Shown here piece by piece: positions 56,242 to 64,000 of a stretch of DNA of 64,000 nt; the first letter of the stretch is position 1; every line of letters begins with the position of its first letter. The notes below the pieces were generated by a model, which saw nothing but the letters and a program-made list of their open reading frames with translations, made no database searches and was not told the origin of the DNA. The stretch is from Paenibacillus sp. J5C2022 (GTDB lineage: Bacteria; Bacillota; Bacilli; Paenibacillales; Paenibacillaceae): assembly GCF_025567625.1 (NCBI RefSeq), contig NZ_JAOQJC010000008.1, forward strand, positions 124,001 to 188,000. The letters are read 5' to 3'. The position numbers and the translations under genes are program-made.

Positions 56242-58267
56242 TGAATACCTCTCCCTTCATCGCCAACCATCTATAGATGACCGCGGCGGCTTCCGCACGC
56301 GTACTTGTATCTCCTGGATGAATCCGGCCGCCGCCTCCTTGTACGATCCCGCTTAGGATCACCGCCTCGACCGAAGGCCTGGCCCAAGAGCTCACTTGGC
56401 CGGAATCGGCATAATCGGCAATCACGTTGCCGGATTCATTCCTCTTCAGCCCTGCGGCATTCGCCAGCATGACCATCATTTCTTCTCGCGTGACTTCCGC
56501 ATTCGGCTTGAACAAGCCGCCTTCGTAGCCTTTGATCCACCCCGCCGCAGCCGCTTGTTCGACCCATGGAGCAGCCCAGTGTCCTGCCGGCACATCCTTG
56601 AATGTTCCAGCATCTCTTACCTCTTCTGTAAGCCCCGCCGCCTCGACCAGCATCTTGGCGAACTGGGCGCGCGTCACGGACTGCTTCGGCTCGAAGTTGC
56701 CGGTTGCCATGCCGTTCACAATCCATCTGGCAGCTAATACTTCCACTTCCTGCCTCGCCCAATGGCCGTTCATATCCGTGAACGATGGCTCATAGGTGAA
56801 GAGAGCATACATCCCAGGATGCTTCACCGGAACGCCGACGGTTCGCCATGCCGCATCAACAGTTCCGCCTGCATAGATCCATCTGTCCTCAGCTTCATCA
56901 TACCTATACACACCAGTTCGGTTAGCCAGATCGGCGGTCTCTAAAGGGGGTGCCAGTGCGATTGTGAACATCGCAGGCTTCATGAGCTCCGCTTCCGCCG
57001 ACCACTTCCAAGCGATTCCGGCCCAGGTCATCCCTTTCGCCTGCTTGCCTTTCGTTCGAAGATCGTTATCCGAGTGGCTCTCCAGCACTACACGTGTTTT
57101 CGCCTCGAAGGTTCCTTGTTCGAATGACAGCCATGCCGATTCTCCGACCGCTGCCTTGCCGCCGTCCGGTCCGATCACGACGCTTTCCGATTGCCGATCG
57201 GAATCCGCATTCGATGAATTGCCCGCTGGTTGGCTTGAGCCGCCTTCCGTCTGAATAATCGTTCGGATATTTAGATTCCCGTCCTGAACAAGCGTCAACT
57301 CATTACCGTTGAATCCTACAAAATCCCGAGGTCTTGTCGCGCCAAGGCTGAAGACATCCCCGCTATTCAGATCAGCGCCTTTCATGATCACTTCACCGCC
57401 GGATTTCTCCAGCCAGACGGCCGTCCCGTTCGAAATGCTCATATGTTTATATTCAGTCTCCGGCTTGGCCGGCTCGGTCAGATCGACAGGCTGCGAGTTG
57501 CTTTCACCCAGATCCATGAACGTATACTTGCTATTGCCGTCCAGATCTTTCTGCTTCCACAGAATCTGTTCGCCGTTAAAAACAAAGCGCTCTACATATT
57601 GGGAAAAGGGGAGTTCCAAAATTTTCTGATGGCTTCCGCCCGCGATCTCATATTCATACAGATCTCCGTCCTCCGCCCCTTTATAGACGATGCGCCCGTT
57701 TCCAATGACCGGATTTCTGCCATTCCCCAGTTCGGTTAATAACCCGCTCTCCATATCGTAAAGATGCATTTCGTAACTCGGGTTCGTCTGCCAGACGATA
57801 TAGTTCCCGTCGATTGACGGCGTCTTGTGCTGACCGACCGTATCGTTTATTTTCGACTCGGTATTCGTCGTTACGTTGTAGCTGTAAATATCCCAGTTCA
57901 TATCGGCTGCACCTTCTTGGTAGTTCCTCCGGTCCACCCATACGACGATCGCTTCCCCCTGTGCGTTCATCCCGATTGCGGGCGTGTCGGCCGGCCTGCC
58001 GTGATCGGTAACAGCTACCATGAGGCCGCTTTTCACATTGCCATAATGAATTTGCCCGGCCGGACCGGAACCGTCTGCTCCTTTTCCCCGCCAGACGACG
58101 TGCTCACCACTCATTCGCACCGGGCTGCCGTTAATGCTGAACGAGGATACCTCGTCCTTGTATGTATAGGCGTTCTCTGCAGAAGCCCCCTGTCCGTTTG
58201 AAAACATCAATCCTCCCAGCATGCTTGTGATCACAATACCTTTTAATGCCTTGTTCCATACTCCCAT
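56234..58267 (-). CDS. SLH-domain surface protein with N-terminal propeller, partner of the Rhs protein
   Basis: 677 residues. A signal peptide (GIVITSMLGGLMFSNGQGASA) is followed at about 40-330 by TolB/WD-like propeller strands (NGSPVRMSGEHVVWRGKG, IDGNYIVWQTNPSYEMHLYD, NGRIVYKGAEDGDLYEYE). A ZU5-like beta region lies near 360-480 (VVIGPDGGKAAVGESAWLSF). Three SLH domains follow at about 498-548 (NGHWARQEV, VTRAQF), 563-612 (GHWAAPWVEQAA, VTREEM) and 620-672 (WARPSVEAVI, STRAEA). It is anchored in the wall. GGAAGGGG precedes the ATG. Its stop overlaps the Rhs start, so the two are made together; it may display or anchor the Rhs shell (inference). Confidence 0.9.
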   Translation of the reverse strand: MGVWNKALKGIVITSMLGGLMFSNGQGASAENAYTYKDEVSSFSINGSPVRMSGEHVVWRGKGADGSGPAGQIHYGNVKSGLMVAVTDHGRPADTPAIGMNAQGEAIVVWVDRRNYQEGAADMNWDIYSYNVTTNTESKINDTVGQHKTPSIDGNYIVWQTNPSYEMHLYDMESGLLTELGNGRNPVIGNGRIVYKGAEDGDLYEYEIAGGSHQKILELPFSQYVERFVFNGEQILWKQKDLDGNSKYTFMDLGESNSQPVDLTEPAKPETEYKHMSISNGTAVWLEKSGGEVIMKGADLNSGDVFSLGATRPRDFVGFNGNELTLVQDGNLNIRTIIQTEGGSSQPAGNSSNADSDRQSESVVIGPDGGKAAVGESAWLSFEQGTFEAKTRVVLESHSDNDLRTKGKQAKGMTWAGIAWKWSAEAELMKPAMFTIALAPPLETADLANRTGVYRYDEAEDRWIYAGGTVDAAWRTVGVPVKHPGMYALFTYEPSFTDMNGHWARQEVEVLAARWIVNGMATGNFEPKQSVTRAQFAKMLVEAAGLTEEVRDAGTFKDVPAGHWAAPWVEQAAAAGWIKGYEGGLFKPNAEVTREEMMVMLANAAGLKRNESGNVIADYADSGQVSSWARPSVEAVILSGIVQGGGGRIHPGDTSTRAEAAAVIYRWLAMKGEVFNG

Positions 58268-58337
58268 AACCCGTTTACCCCTTCCAAAAACTAGTATTTT
58301 TTATTTTTGAGAACACAAAAAAACCACGTTAGCATTA

Positions 58338-58422
58338 AGCAACCCGGCTGTCAGGCCATGACTAGTCATGACGGAAGACCCGTGGCTTTGCGTCCCCGAC
58401 TTTCGTTCGGGTTTGCCTTTTA
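58338..58422 (-). promoter_or_regulatory. Cyclic-di-GMP-I (GEMM-I) riboswitch
   Basis: Minus strand reads AAAGGCAAACC, a GAAA tetraloop (ACGAAAGT), then GGGGACGCAAAGCCACGGG and later ACAGCCGGGTTGC. These are the hallmark GEMM-I elements: paired stems P1a and P1b, GGACGCAAAGCC and the closing GCCGGGUUGC. It lies about 70 bp before the SLH ATG. Downstream CGTGGTTTTTTT (58317-58328) can pair with AAAGCCACG of the aptamer, or form a short hairpin with CCGGGTT. That suggests transcription-termination control, though the sign (on or off) cannot be decided by eye. Confidence 0.92.
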
Positions 58423-58488
58423 TTAAAGTTACCTGGTTAGTTCTTAGAAACTATCTCGCATGGTTCTATAAATCTAGTTACCCCCAAG

Positions 58489-58517
58489 ATTATACATGCA
58501 GATACATTATGTGACAA
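58489..58517 (-). promoter_or_regulatory. Sigma-A-like promoter of the riboswitch-Rhs operon
   Basis: Minus strand -35 TTGTCA (58512-58517), 17-bp spacer, -10 TATAAT (58489-58494). Transcription would start near 58482, about 60 nt before the aptamer. Confidence 0.8.
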
Positions 58518-58542
58518 TACAAAATAGTAAAAAAGTTCTAAC

Positions 58543-58580
58543 AAAAAGAGCCATGCAGCTAAAATCGCCGCACGACTCTT
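58543..58580 (-). terminator. Terminator of the tetR-MMPL unit
   Basis: Minus strand AAGAGTCGTGCGGC pairs with GCTGCATGGCTCTT (14 bp, some G-U pairs) around a 7-nt loop, followed by TTTTTGTT. It lies about 65 bp after the MMPL stop and upstream of the riboswitch promoter. Confidence 0.85.
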
Positions 58581-58646
58581 AAACTCCAAGTTCCCAAGAA
58601 TAACGCCAATTCGCGTCTGTAATTCCTGGATCGAGATTGGTAAAAA

Positions 58647-60956
58647 CTAACTTCGCTTCTCTCGGGCTTTCAATTCAGCGATCAGCTTGTCGCCTTCGAC
58701 ATCCAGATTCGGCAGCAGGCGGTTCAGCCACTTCGGCAGCCACCAGGCTTTATCGCCGAAGACAGACATGACGGCAGGAACGAGCGCCATACGAATGATG
58801 AAGGCGTCGATAAGAATGCCCACAGCCAGCGCAAAGCCGATCTGCTTGATCATAATGTCATGTGCGAAGATAAAGCCGGCAAACACGGATACCATAATGA
58901 CCGCCGCTGCTACAACGACACGACTCGACTGATCGTACCCGTGAATGACGCTATCCGTACCGTGGTGCCCATGCACGTAGGACTCGCGCATGGAGCTGAC
59001 AAGGAAAACCTGATAATCCATGGCCAGCCCATAGAGAATGCCAGTTACCATAATCGGCATAAAGCTCAGCAGGGGACCACCGGTGTCAAATCCGAAGAGA
59101 GTGTGCAGCCATCCCCATTGAAATACGGCTGTCGTAACGCCGAATGTAGCCAGAACGCTGAGCAGGAAACCTGCTGTCGCTTTGATCGGAACGATAATCG
59201 AGCGGAAGACGAGCAGCAATATAATAAGCGAAAGAACGACGATAATGCCCACATAGAGCGGGAACACCTCCGCCAGCCTCGACGACATATCGATGTTGAT
59301 CGCTGTAAATCCGGTAACGCCAATAGTGACATAATGTCTCTGCGCCATACCGGAGTCAACGGCGCGAAGCTCCTGCACCAGGTTCTTCGTCTCAACGTCA
59401 GTCGGGCCTGTGTTCGGAATCAGACTAATAATCGCCATATCGCCGGTTTCGTTAAAGCCCATCGGGGTTGCGATCGATACGTTGTCATGCTGCTGAAGCT
59501 CCTGCACCAGTAAGCCCAGCGTCTCGGGCATCAGAGGGTTCGAAGATTGTTGCGGTTCGACAACCAGCAGCAGCGGGCCATTGAATCCCTCTCCGAACCC
59601 ATCCGAAATCGCATCGTAGCTTTGCCTTGCCGGGGTGTCCAGGTTCGCCGTTGCCCCGGAAGGAATCCCCATCTCCATCTTGGCTGTCGGAAGCGCCGCT
59701 GCTCCCAGGAGTACAATGACGCCAAGGACGATAAGCCAGCGCCCCCTTACGACGGAGGTCACCCAGCGGTGTGCAGTCCCACTGCGAGACCGATTCGCAG
59801 CGTTGCTGCTCTTCATCCGAGCTTTCTCCGAACAGATCCGCTCGCCTACCAGGGCGAGCAGAGCCGGCAAGAGAGTCAGAGCAACCAATACATTGACGAG
59901 AACGGCCAAAGCAGCAACAAGCGCCATCGCAGACAAGAAGCCTATCCCGATGACCAGCATGCCGCACAGAGCAATAATGACGGTCAAGCCGGCAAAAAAC
60001 ACTGCGCTTCCAGCGGTGGCAACTGCTCGGCTGGCGGCCTCCTTCGCGCTAAGCCCTTGCTCCAGAATCATCCTACGCTGGCGGTTGACGATAAACAGCG
60101 AATAATCAATGCCGACCGCCAGGCCTACCATAAGCGCAAGGACAGGCGTAAGGTCGGTCATATGGAACATGTTCGAGAAAGCGAAGGCTCCTCCTACACT
60201 TATGCCAACTCCCATAAGCGCGGTCAATAGCGGCAGCCCTGCCGCCACAACTGAACCGAGCGTCATGAAGAGTACGATGGCAGCGACGGCAATGCCAATA
60301 GCTTCAGTAGAGCCAATGGCGGGCTTGCTCATCAGCGAATCGCTTGGCAAGGCCATTATTCCAGTCTTCTCTACAGCTGTTGCAGCTTCAATGACTGAAT
60401 CGGGAACGGATTCCGGAAGCGACATCTGCTGAACGGTGAACTGGAATTGGAACAGGGCGACGCTGCCGTCAGTTGCCAACATCACGCCTGGAACCGGCAT
60501 GCCATTCACCATTAGCGGTCCGAAGGGCGGCAATTCGCCAGGAACTGCTTGAGCCGCTTCGCTTCCTTGACCAGTGTTGTTCCCTTGAGCTGCGCCGTCC
60601 GCCGACATACCGGCGCTGGCAGCCAACTCGAACGGATTGATCACATATTCAAGGCCGTATACTTTATTCACTGCCTCGATAATGGAGCCTATGCGCTCCT
60701 CCGTGTCCAAGCGCTCTCCTTGAGGCGCCTTGAACAAGATGCTGACTTGTCCGCCGGACGCTTCCGGCAGCTCTTCTGCCAGCTTGTCCAGCACCTTTTG
60801 CGACTCCGTGCCCTCGATTTTCATATCGGAAGTAACATGCAGGCCATTGACTCCGATAAGGGCGAGTACAATTCCCAGAATGGCAACCCAACTGATAATG
60901 AAAGTCCAAGGCTTGGAATAAGATAATTTGCCTAATTTGTACAGGAAAGTGGACAT
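58647..60956 (-). CDS. MMPL/RND-type membrane transporter
   Basis: 769 residues. The usual two-half layout is present: TM1 (PWTFIISWVAILGIVLALIGV), an external loop, five spans (AIGIAVAAIVLFMTLGSVVAA; ALMVGLAVGIDYSLFIVNRQR with the conserved Gly-x-x-x-Asp-Tyr proton-relay motif), and a repeat in the second half (GILYGLAMDYQVFLVSSMRE). Such proteins export lipids, drugs or peptides using proton motive force. It follows the tetR gene by 47 bp on the same strand, and that regulator probably represses it. AAGGAG lies 12 bp before the ATG. Confidence 0.94.
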   Translation of the reverse strand: MSTFLYKLGKLSYSKPWTFIISWVAILGIVLALIGVNGLHVTSDMKIEGTESQKVLDKLAEELPEASGGQVSILFKAPQGERLDTEERIGSIIEAVNKVYGLEYVINPFELAASAGMSADGAAQGNNTGQGSEAAQAVPGELPPFGPLMVNGMPVPGVMLATDGSVALFQFQFTVQQMSLPESVPDSVIEAATAVEKTGIMALPSDSLMSKPAIGSTEAIGIAVAAIVLFMTLGSVVAAGLPLLTALMGVGISVGGAFAFSNMFHMTDLTPVLALMVGLAVGIDYSLFIVNRQRRMILEQGLSAKEAASRAVATAGSAVFFAGLTVIIALCGMLVIGIGFLSAMALVAALAVLVNVLVALTLLPALLALVGERICSEKARMKSSNAANRSRSGTAHRWVTSVVRGRWLIVLGVIVLLGAAALPTAKMEMGIPSGATANLDTPARQSYDAISDGFGEGFNGPLLLVVEPQQSSNPLMPETLGLLVQELQQHDNVSIATPMGFNETGDMAIISLIPNTGPTDVETKNLVQELRAVDSGMAQRHYVTIGVTGFTAINIDMSSRLAEVFPLYVGIIVVLSLIILLLVFRSIIVPIKATAGFLLSVLATFGVTTAVFQWGWLHTLFGFDTGGPLLSFMPIMVTGILYGLAMDYQVFLVSSMRESYVHGHHGTDSVIHGYDQSSRVVVAAAVIMVSVFAGFIFAHDIMIKQIGFALAVGILIDAFIIRMALVPAVMSVFGDKAWWLPKWLNRLLPNLDVEGDKLIAELKAREKRS

Positions 60957-61003
60957 AGAATCATGATGCTCCTTTGCAAATTATAGTGATAAGACGCACG
61001 AGG

Positions 61004-61621
61004 CTAGAGTCCGCTGCGCAGACAGTTGAACATCGTATCCAAGTAGTCATCGAACGCAACAGCTTCCCCGTTATCATCAGGCGATTGATCCGGAAAACGC
61101 ACGTTCAGGCAGCCATCAAGCAAGGGCATAATGGCTCCGTATACGGCACCTGTCAGCAGATGCGTGTATCCTTCGGGATACCGTCCGCGAGACAACCTGT
61201 CCAGCATTTCCACGGCAGTCTTCTGCAGGCCATGGAACGCGCTAAGGACATACGGCTCAAGGGACTTGTATTGCTTCGACAACGATACGAGCTGCTGCAG
61301 CTTGCGAAAATGCTCCGTCGTGAGCTGCAATTTCATCAATTGGTACAGACTATCCAGCAGGGACATCTCTTCATCTAACGCATCAATCCATGCGCTAACT
61401 TCATCCGCCCCTTTAAAGTTTATCGCCGCTGCCGCCACTGCTTCCTCTTTGCAGGAGTAATAATTGGCGAACGTTCTCCGGGAGAAACCGGCTCGCTGTA
61501 CAACCTCTTCGACGACGAAGCCCTCCATCCCCTTCTCCTGAGCAAGTGCAAATGCCGCTTCGGCAAGCGCACTGGCGGTCGCTTCCTTTTTCATATGGCG
61601 CAAGCTGTGTTTATTCATCAT
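61004..61621 (-). CDS. TetR-family transcriptional regulator
   Basis: About 205 residues from the tandem ATG at 61621/61618; the frame extends to 61717 but would include the operator. The N-terminal HTH reads ATASALAEAAFALAQEKGMEGFVVEEVVQRAGFSRRTFANYYSCKEE, cut here to its pattern: helix 2-turn-helix 3 ends GFSRRTFANYY, typical of TetR. The helical ligand domain has no diagnostic motif. GGAGGG lies 15 bp upstream. It is followed by the MMPL transporter, the common tetR-efflux arrangement, with a palindrome at 61690-61710 as likely autoregulatory site. Confidence 0.92.
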   Translation of the reverse strand: MMNKHSLRHMKKEATASALAEAAFALAQEKGMEGFVVEEVVQRAGFSRRTFANYYSCKEEAVAAAAINFKGADEVSAWIDALDEEMSLLDSLYQLMKLQLTTEHFRKLQQLVSLSKQYKSLEPYVLSAFHGLQKTAVEMLDRLSRGRYPEGYTHLLTGAVYGAIMPLLDGCLNVRFPDQSPDDNGEAVAFDDYLDTMFNCLRSGL

Positions 61622-61689
61622 ATCCCGGCCGCGTGTCCCTCCTATGCAACAGATAATGCAGTATTTTCTTCCGTAACTGCCCCTCGATA

Positions 61690-61710
61690 TTATTGCACAA
61701 TGAGCAATAA
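61690..61710. promoter_or_regulatory. TetR operator candidate
   Basis: Perfect inverted repeat TTATTGC-7-GCAATAA, 69 bp before the tetR ATG. A direct repeat TGCACAATGRGCA occurs at 61694-61706 and 61711-61723 (17-bp step), so a second overlapping half-site extends the region. Confidence 0.7.
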
Positions 61711-61770
61711 TGCACAATGGGCAAGTTCAAAAGAACACATCTCCCTGAGGGTGACAGGAGGCGCCGTTCG

Positions 61771-62050
61771 TTCTTCGGACGTTGCGATCGGCCTAGCTCT
61801 TAACGGTTGCCATCGAGCTTATTGCGTTCCAAATCCCACATTTTTGCTGTAACGGTTGCCACGAAGCCTATTTCAGCCAGTGACACCCGATATCGCACAT
61901 TCCGAGCTCCATAAGCGCCATCGCAACCGTTAGCCTGCATATTCGTCCATTTTGAACCGATTAAGCTCTGTGGCACCCGTTACATCCGCTCCGGCATCAC
62001 ACTGGTACCAGGCGCAGCCTCCTATTCTTCGGAAGTTGCGTTCGGCCTAG
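61771..62050. repeat. Intergenic degenerate repeats before the laccase gene
   Basis: A 26-bp direct repeat (TTCTTCGGACGTTGCGATCG... at 61771-61796 and 62025-62050, 24 of 26 identical) flanks copies of TAACGGTTGCCA at 61801 and 61850, with the inverse GCAACCGTTA at 61923 and a weaker CACCCGTTAC at 61974. The 571-bp gap 61622-62192 holds these, the tetR operator and no gene I can support. Confidence 0.7.
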
Positions 62051-62192
62051 TGAACCACTTTCTACTGTCTGCCTCTTTACTAATTCTCTCGCTTGCCATT
62101 TAATTCGCATGTTTACGTCAATCCCGCTCGTATACTTCTAACAGAGATGTTTCGCAAGCCCTCATCCATTACTCAAGAAAGTGTGGGATCTT

Positions 62193-63791
62193 ATGGAGCT
62201 GCCCAGGTTTATTGATAAACTGCCCGTTCCACCCGTTTTGAAACCCGTTTCTTCCAAAGGCGGAGTCCGCTATTATGAAGCAACGATGTCGCAATTTTAC
62301 CAATCTCTGCACAGTTCGATGCCGGACACAAAGGTATGGGGGTACGAAGGCATATACCCTGGACCTGTAATCGAGGTTTCGAAAGGGGAGCGAATAAGAG
62401 TCAAATGGAGAAATGAGCTGCCCGACAAACACTTTTTGCCTATCGATAAAACCGTTCATGGCGCAGTAGGAGACACACCTGAAGTTCGTACGGTCGTTCA
62501 TTTGCATGGAGGCGTGACAAAAGCGGATAGCGACGGCTATCCGGATGCTTGGTTTACGAACGGATTCAAAGAAGTCGGCCCGGCTTTTACACAGCAGGTG
62601 TACGAATACGATAACCCGCATGAAGCATGCACGCTCTGGTATCATGATCACGCGATCGGCATTACCAGATTGAATATATATGCAGGACTAGCCGGATACT
62701 ACATGATCCATGACCGCAACGAACGCTCCCTCAACTTGCCCAAGGAACGATACGATATTCCTTTAATGATTCAGGACCGCTGTTTTCAACAAGACGGCTC
62801 CCTTTATTATCCCTCTGCTCCCGCTGACCCCATTGATAATCCTGAACATATGAATCCGTCAATCATTTCAAAATTCATGGGAGACACCATTCTCGTCAAC
62901 GGCAAGGTGTGGCCGTACTTGGAAGTAGAGCCTCGGAAGTACAGGCTGCGGTTCATTAATGGTTCCAACGCCAGATATTATAAATTGCGGCTTGGCTCCT
63001 ATGAACGGATGAATCAAATTGCAACTGACGCAGGACTGCTTAATCATCCCGTACCGATGCGGACCATTGTGCTCGCTCCGGCTGAACGCGCTGAGATCAT
63101 CATTGATTTTTCTGTATATCGTAATCAAAAAATCGTGCTGTACAACGATGCCAAAGATAATTATCATGAATTTCCGGATGATCCGGAAGTCAATAAGAAG
63201 CAATCACGGTACGTGATGCAGTTCAGAGTCCACTCTCCATTGCGAGGCGTTGATACGAGTACAATCCCGAACAGATTAAATCATATCGCGTTTTATAAAG
63301 CAGAACAGGCTGCAAGGAACAGAATGCTGGCTCTCATTGTGCGAGACGACCGTTACGGCCGAAAGATGAGACTGCTGGACTACAAATTGTGGAATGATCC
63401 CGTCAGTGAAAAACCAGCTTTGGGAGATATCGAAATTTGGGATCTCTTCAACCCTACATCAGGCGGTCATCCGATTCATATTCATCTGGTTAAATTTCAA
63501 ATTTTGGACTATCAAGACTTTGACGTTAAGCATTATGAAGAAACGAAGGAGGTCCGATTAATTGGGCATCGCTATCCCCCTCCTCCAAATGAGAGAGGCT
63601 GGAAAGATATCGTCAATGTCTATCACGGCAAATATGCTCGTGTTATCGCCAAATTCGCTCCCTACAGCGGTAGGTTCGTGTGGCACTGTCATATATTAGA
63701 GCATGAAGATTATGAGATGATGAGACCTTTTGACGTCGTGGAAAAAACACTTTTCCGCAGACTGCTGAAATTATGGAAAGGAAATCGTTAG
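62193..63791 (+). CDS. cotA: CotA-type multicopper oxidase (laccase/bilirubin oxidase)
   Basis: 532 residues from ATG 62193, which aligns the start MELPRFIDKLPVPPVLKPV with the CotA N-terminus; GTG 62181 is the alternative. All four copper motifs are intact: HLHGG near 105, WYHDHAIGITRLN near 150, HPIHIHLVKFQ near 430 and HCHILEHEDYEMM near 495, with the type-1 Cys-His and axial Met in the last. The family oxidises phenols and bilirubin with four-electron reduction of oxygen; Bacillus CotA is an outer spore-coat pigment enzyme. No signal peptide is present, as in CotA. It is convergent with the next regulator gene; the stop codons nearly touch. No sigma-K promoter could be identified with confidence. 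Confidence 0.93.
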   Translation: MELPRFIDKLPVPPVLKPVSSKGGVRYYEATMSQFYQSLHSSMPDTKVWGYEGIYPGPVIEVSKGERIRVKWRNELPDKHFLPIDKTVHGAVGDTPEVRTVVHLHGGVTKADSDGYPDAWFTNGFKEVGPAFTQQVYEYDNPHEACTLWYHDHAIGITRLNIYAGLAGYYMIHDRNERSLNLPKERYDIPLMIQDRCFQQDGSLYYPSAPADPIDNPEHMNPSIISKFMGDTILVNGKVWPYLEVEPRKYRLRFINGSNARYYKLRLGSYERMNQIATDAGLLNHPVPMRTIVLAPAERAEIIIDFSVYRNQKIVLYNDAKDNYHEFPDDPEVNKKQSRYVMQFRVHSPLRGVDTSTIPNRLNHIAFYKAEQAARNRMLALIVRDDRYGRKMRLLDYKLWNDPVSEKPALGDIEIWDLFNPTSGGHPIHIHLVKFQILDYQDFDVKHYEETKEVRLIGHRYPPPPNERGWKDIVNVYHGKYARVIAKFAPYSGRFVWHCHILEHEDYEMMRPFDVVEKTLFRRLLKLWKGNR

Positions 63792-64000
63792 CTATGATTT
63801 GAACAGTCCGGCAAGCTCGAAGGAAGGCTTGATGCCAAGCTCGCGCTTCAGCAGCTCCCGGAAGCGTTCATAATGGTCTTGCAACGCCTTCCAATCCTTC
63901 ATTCCGCCTAACGTCTGCATGAGCAGGAGATTAGCCTCTTCATCCAGCTCTTGACGCCGGACCAGCTTCCTTGCTACGGGCAGTGCAGCTCCGACCTGCT
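63792..64000 (-). CDS. BTAD-containing transcriptional regulator (C-terminal end only)
   Basis: Only about 68 C-terminal residues are in the window. The translation LDEEANLLLMQTLGGMKDWK and YERFRELLKRELGIKPSFEL is the final TPR-like part of a bacterial transcriptional activator domain, found in SARP/AfsR-type regulators and in some response regulators with BTAD. The N-terminal domains lie outside the window, so the class cannot be fixed. Confidence 0.8.
   Translation of the reverse strand, partial: QVGAALPVARKLVRRQELDEEANLLLMQTLGGMKDWKALQDHYERFRELLKRELGIKPSFELAGLFKS

Noticed and set aside
59547-60230. 227-codon plus-strand frame opposite the MMPL gene
   Set aside because: Antisense to a clear transporter family gene, with no ribosome binding site or family pattern.

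Overview
The window looks like a chromosome segment of a Paenibacillus-type Gram-positive (Paenibacillaceae). The grounds are several SLH-anchored surface proteins, MalFG/MsmX-type sugar ABC genes with a DUF5696 and an NHL/Yip1 companion, a CotA-like laccase and strong GGAGG ribosome binding sites. This is inference from gene families, not a database match. Most genes lie on the minus strand.

Layout. 1-575: the start of yggS, cut by the window edge. 576-1263: no gene; eight 51-bp palindrome-bearing tandem repeats between two minus-strand terminators. 1264-14576: a two-gene surface operon, an NHL / copper-amine-oxidase-N / FecR protein followed by a 3236-residue SLH protein with a Pro-Thr linker. 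14773-31808: an eleven-gene carbohydrate uptake operon with two solute-binding proteins, two permease pairs, one ATPase and several unusual accessory proteins. 32076-35617: a Gfo/Idh oxidoreductase and an OmpR-type two-component pair. The promoters of the uptake operon and of the oxidoreductase carry the same array of four TTTAC boxes at exact 11-bp spacing, each 10 bp from a -10-like TANGAT, so the neighbouring response regulator probably controls both. 35918-40486: a giant LuxR regulator with a degenerate kinase, ATPase and GAF domains. 40740-43177: an alpha/beta hydrolase tail-to-tail with a MerR regulator.

43324-58517 is an Rhs/YD-repeat polymorphic toxin locus. A sigma-A-like promoter and a GEMM-I cyclic-di-GMP riboswitch precede an SLH protein, which overlaps by 8 bp a 2082-residue Rhs protein with a ParB-like C-terminal toxin, followed by its immunity gene and a terminator. 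Downstream lie two silent cassettes that repeat the Rhs core and carry different C-terminal ends and immunity genes. At the far end an IS630 element (43789-46729) has been interrupted by an IS1634 element (43883-45647). The 6-bp target duplication ATGAAC is visible, and removing the insert restores the IS630 reading frame. An AT-rich membrane gene beyond the insertions may be one more displaced cassette gene.

58647-61621: an MMPL transporter and its TetR regulator, with a perfect operator palindrome upstream. 62193-63791: a CotA-type multicopper oxidase. 63792-64000: the C-terminus of a BTAD-containing regulator, cut by the window edge.

The most interesting systems are the riboswitch-controlled SLH-Rhs toxin operon with its cassette reservoir, and the sugar regulon defined by the 11-bp box arrays.
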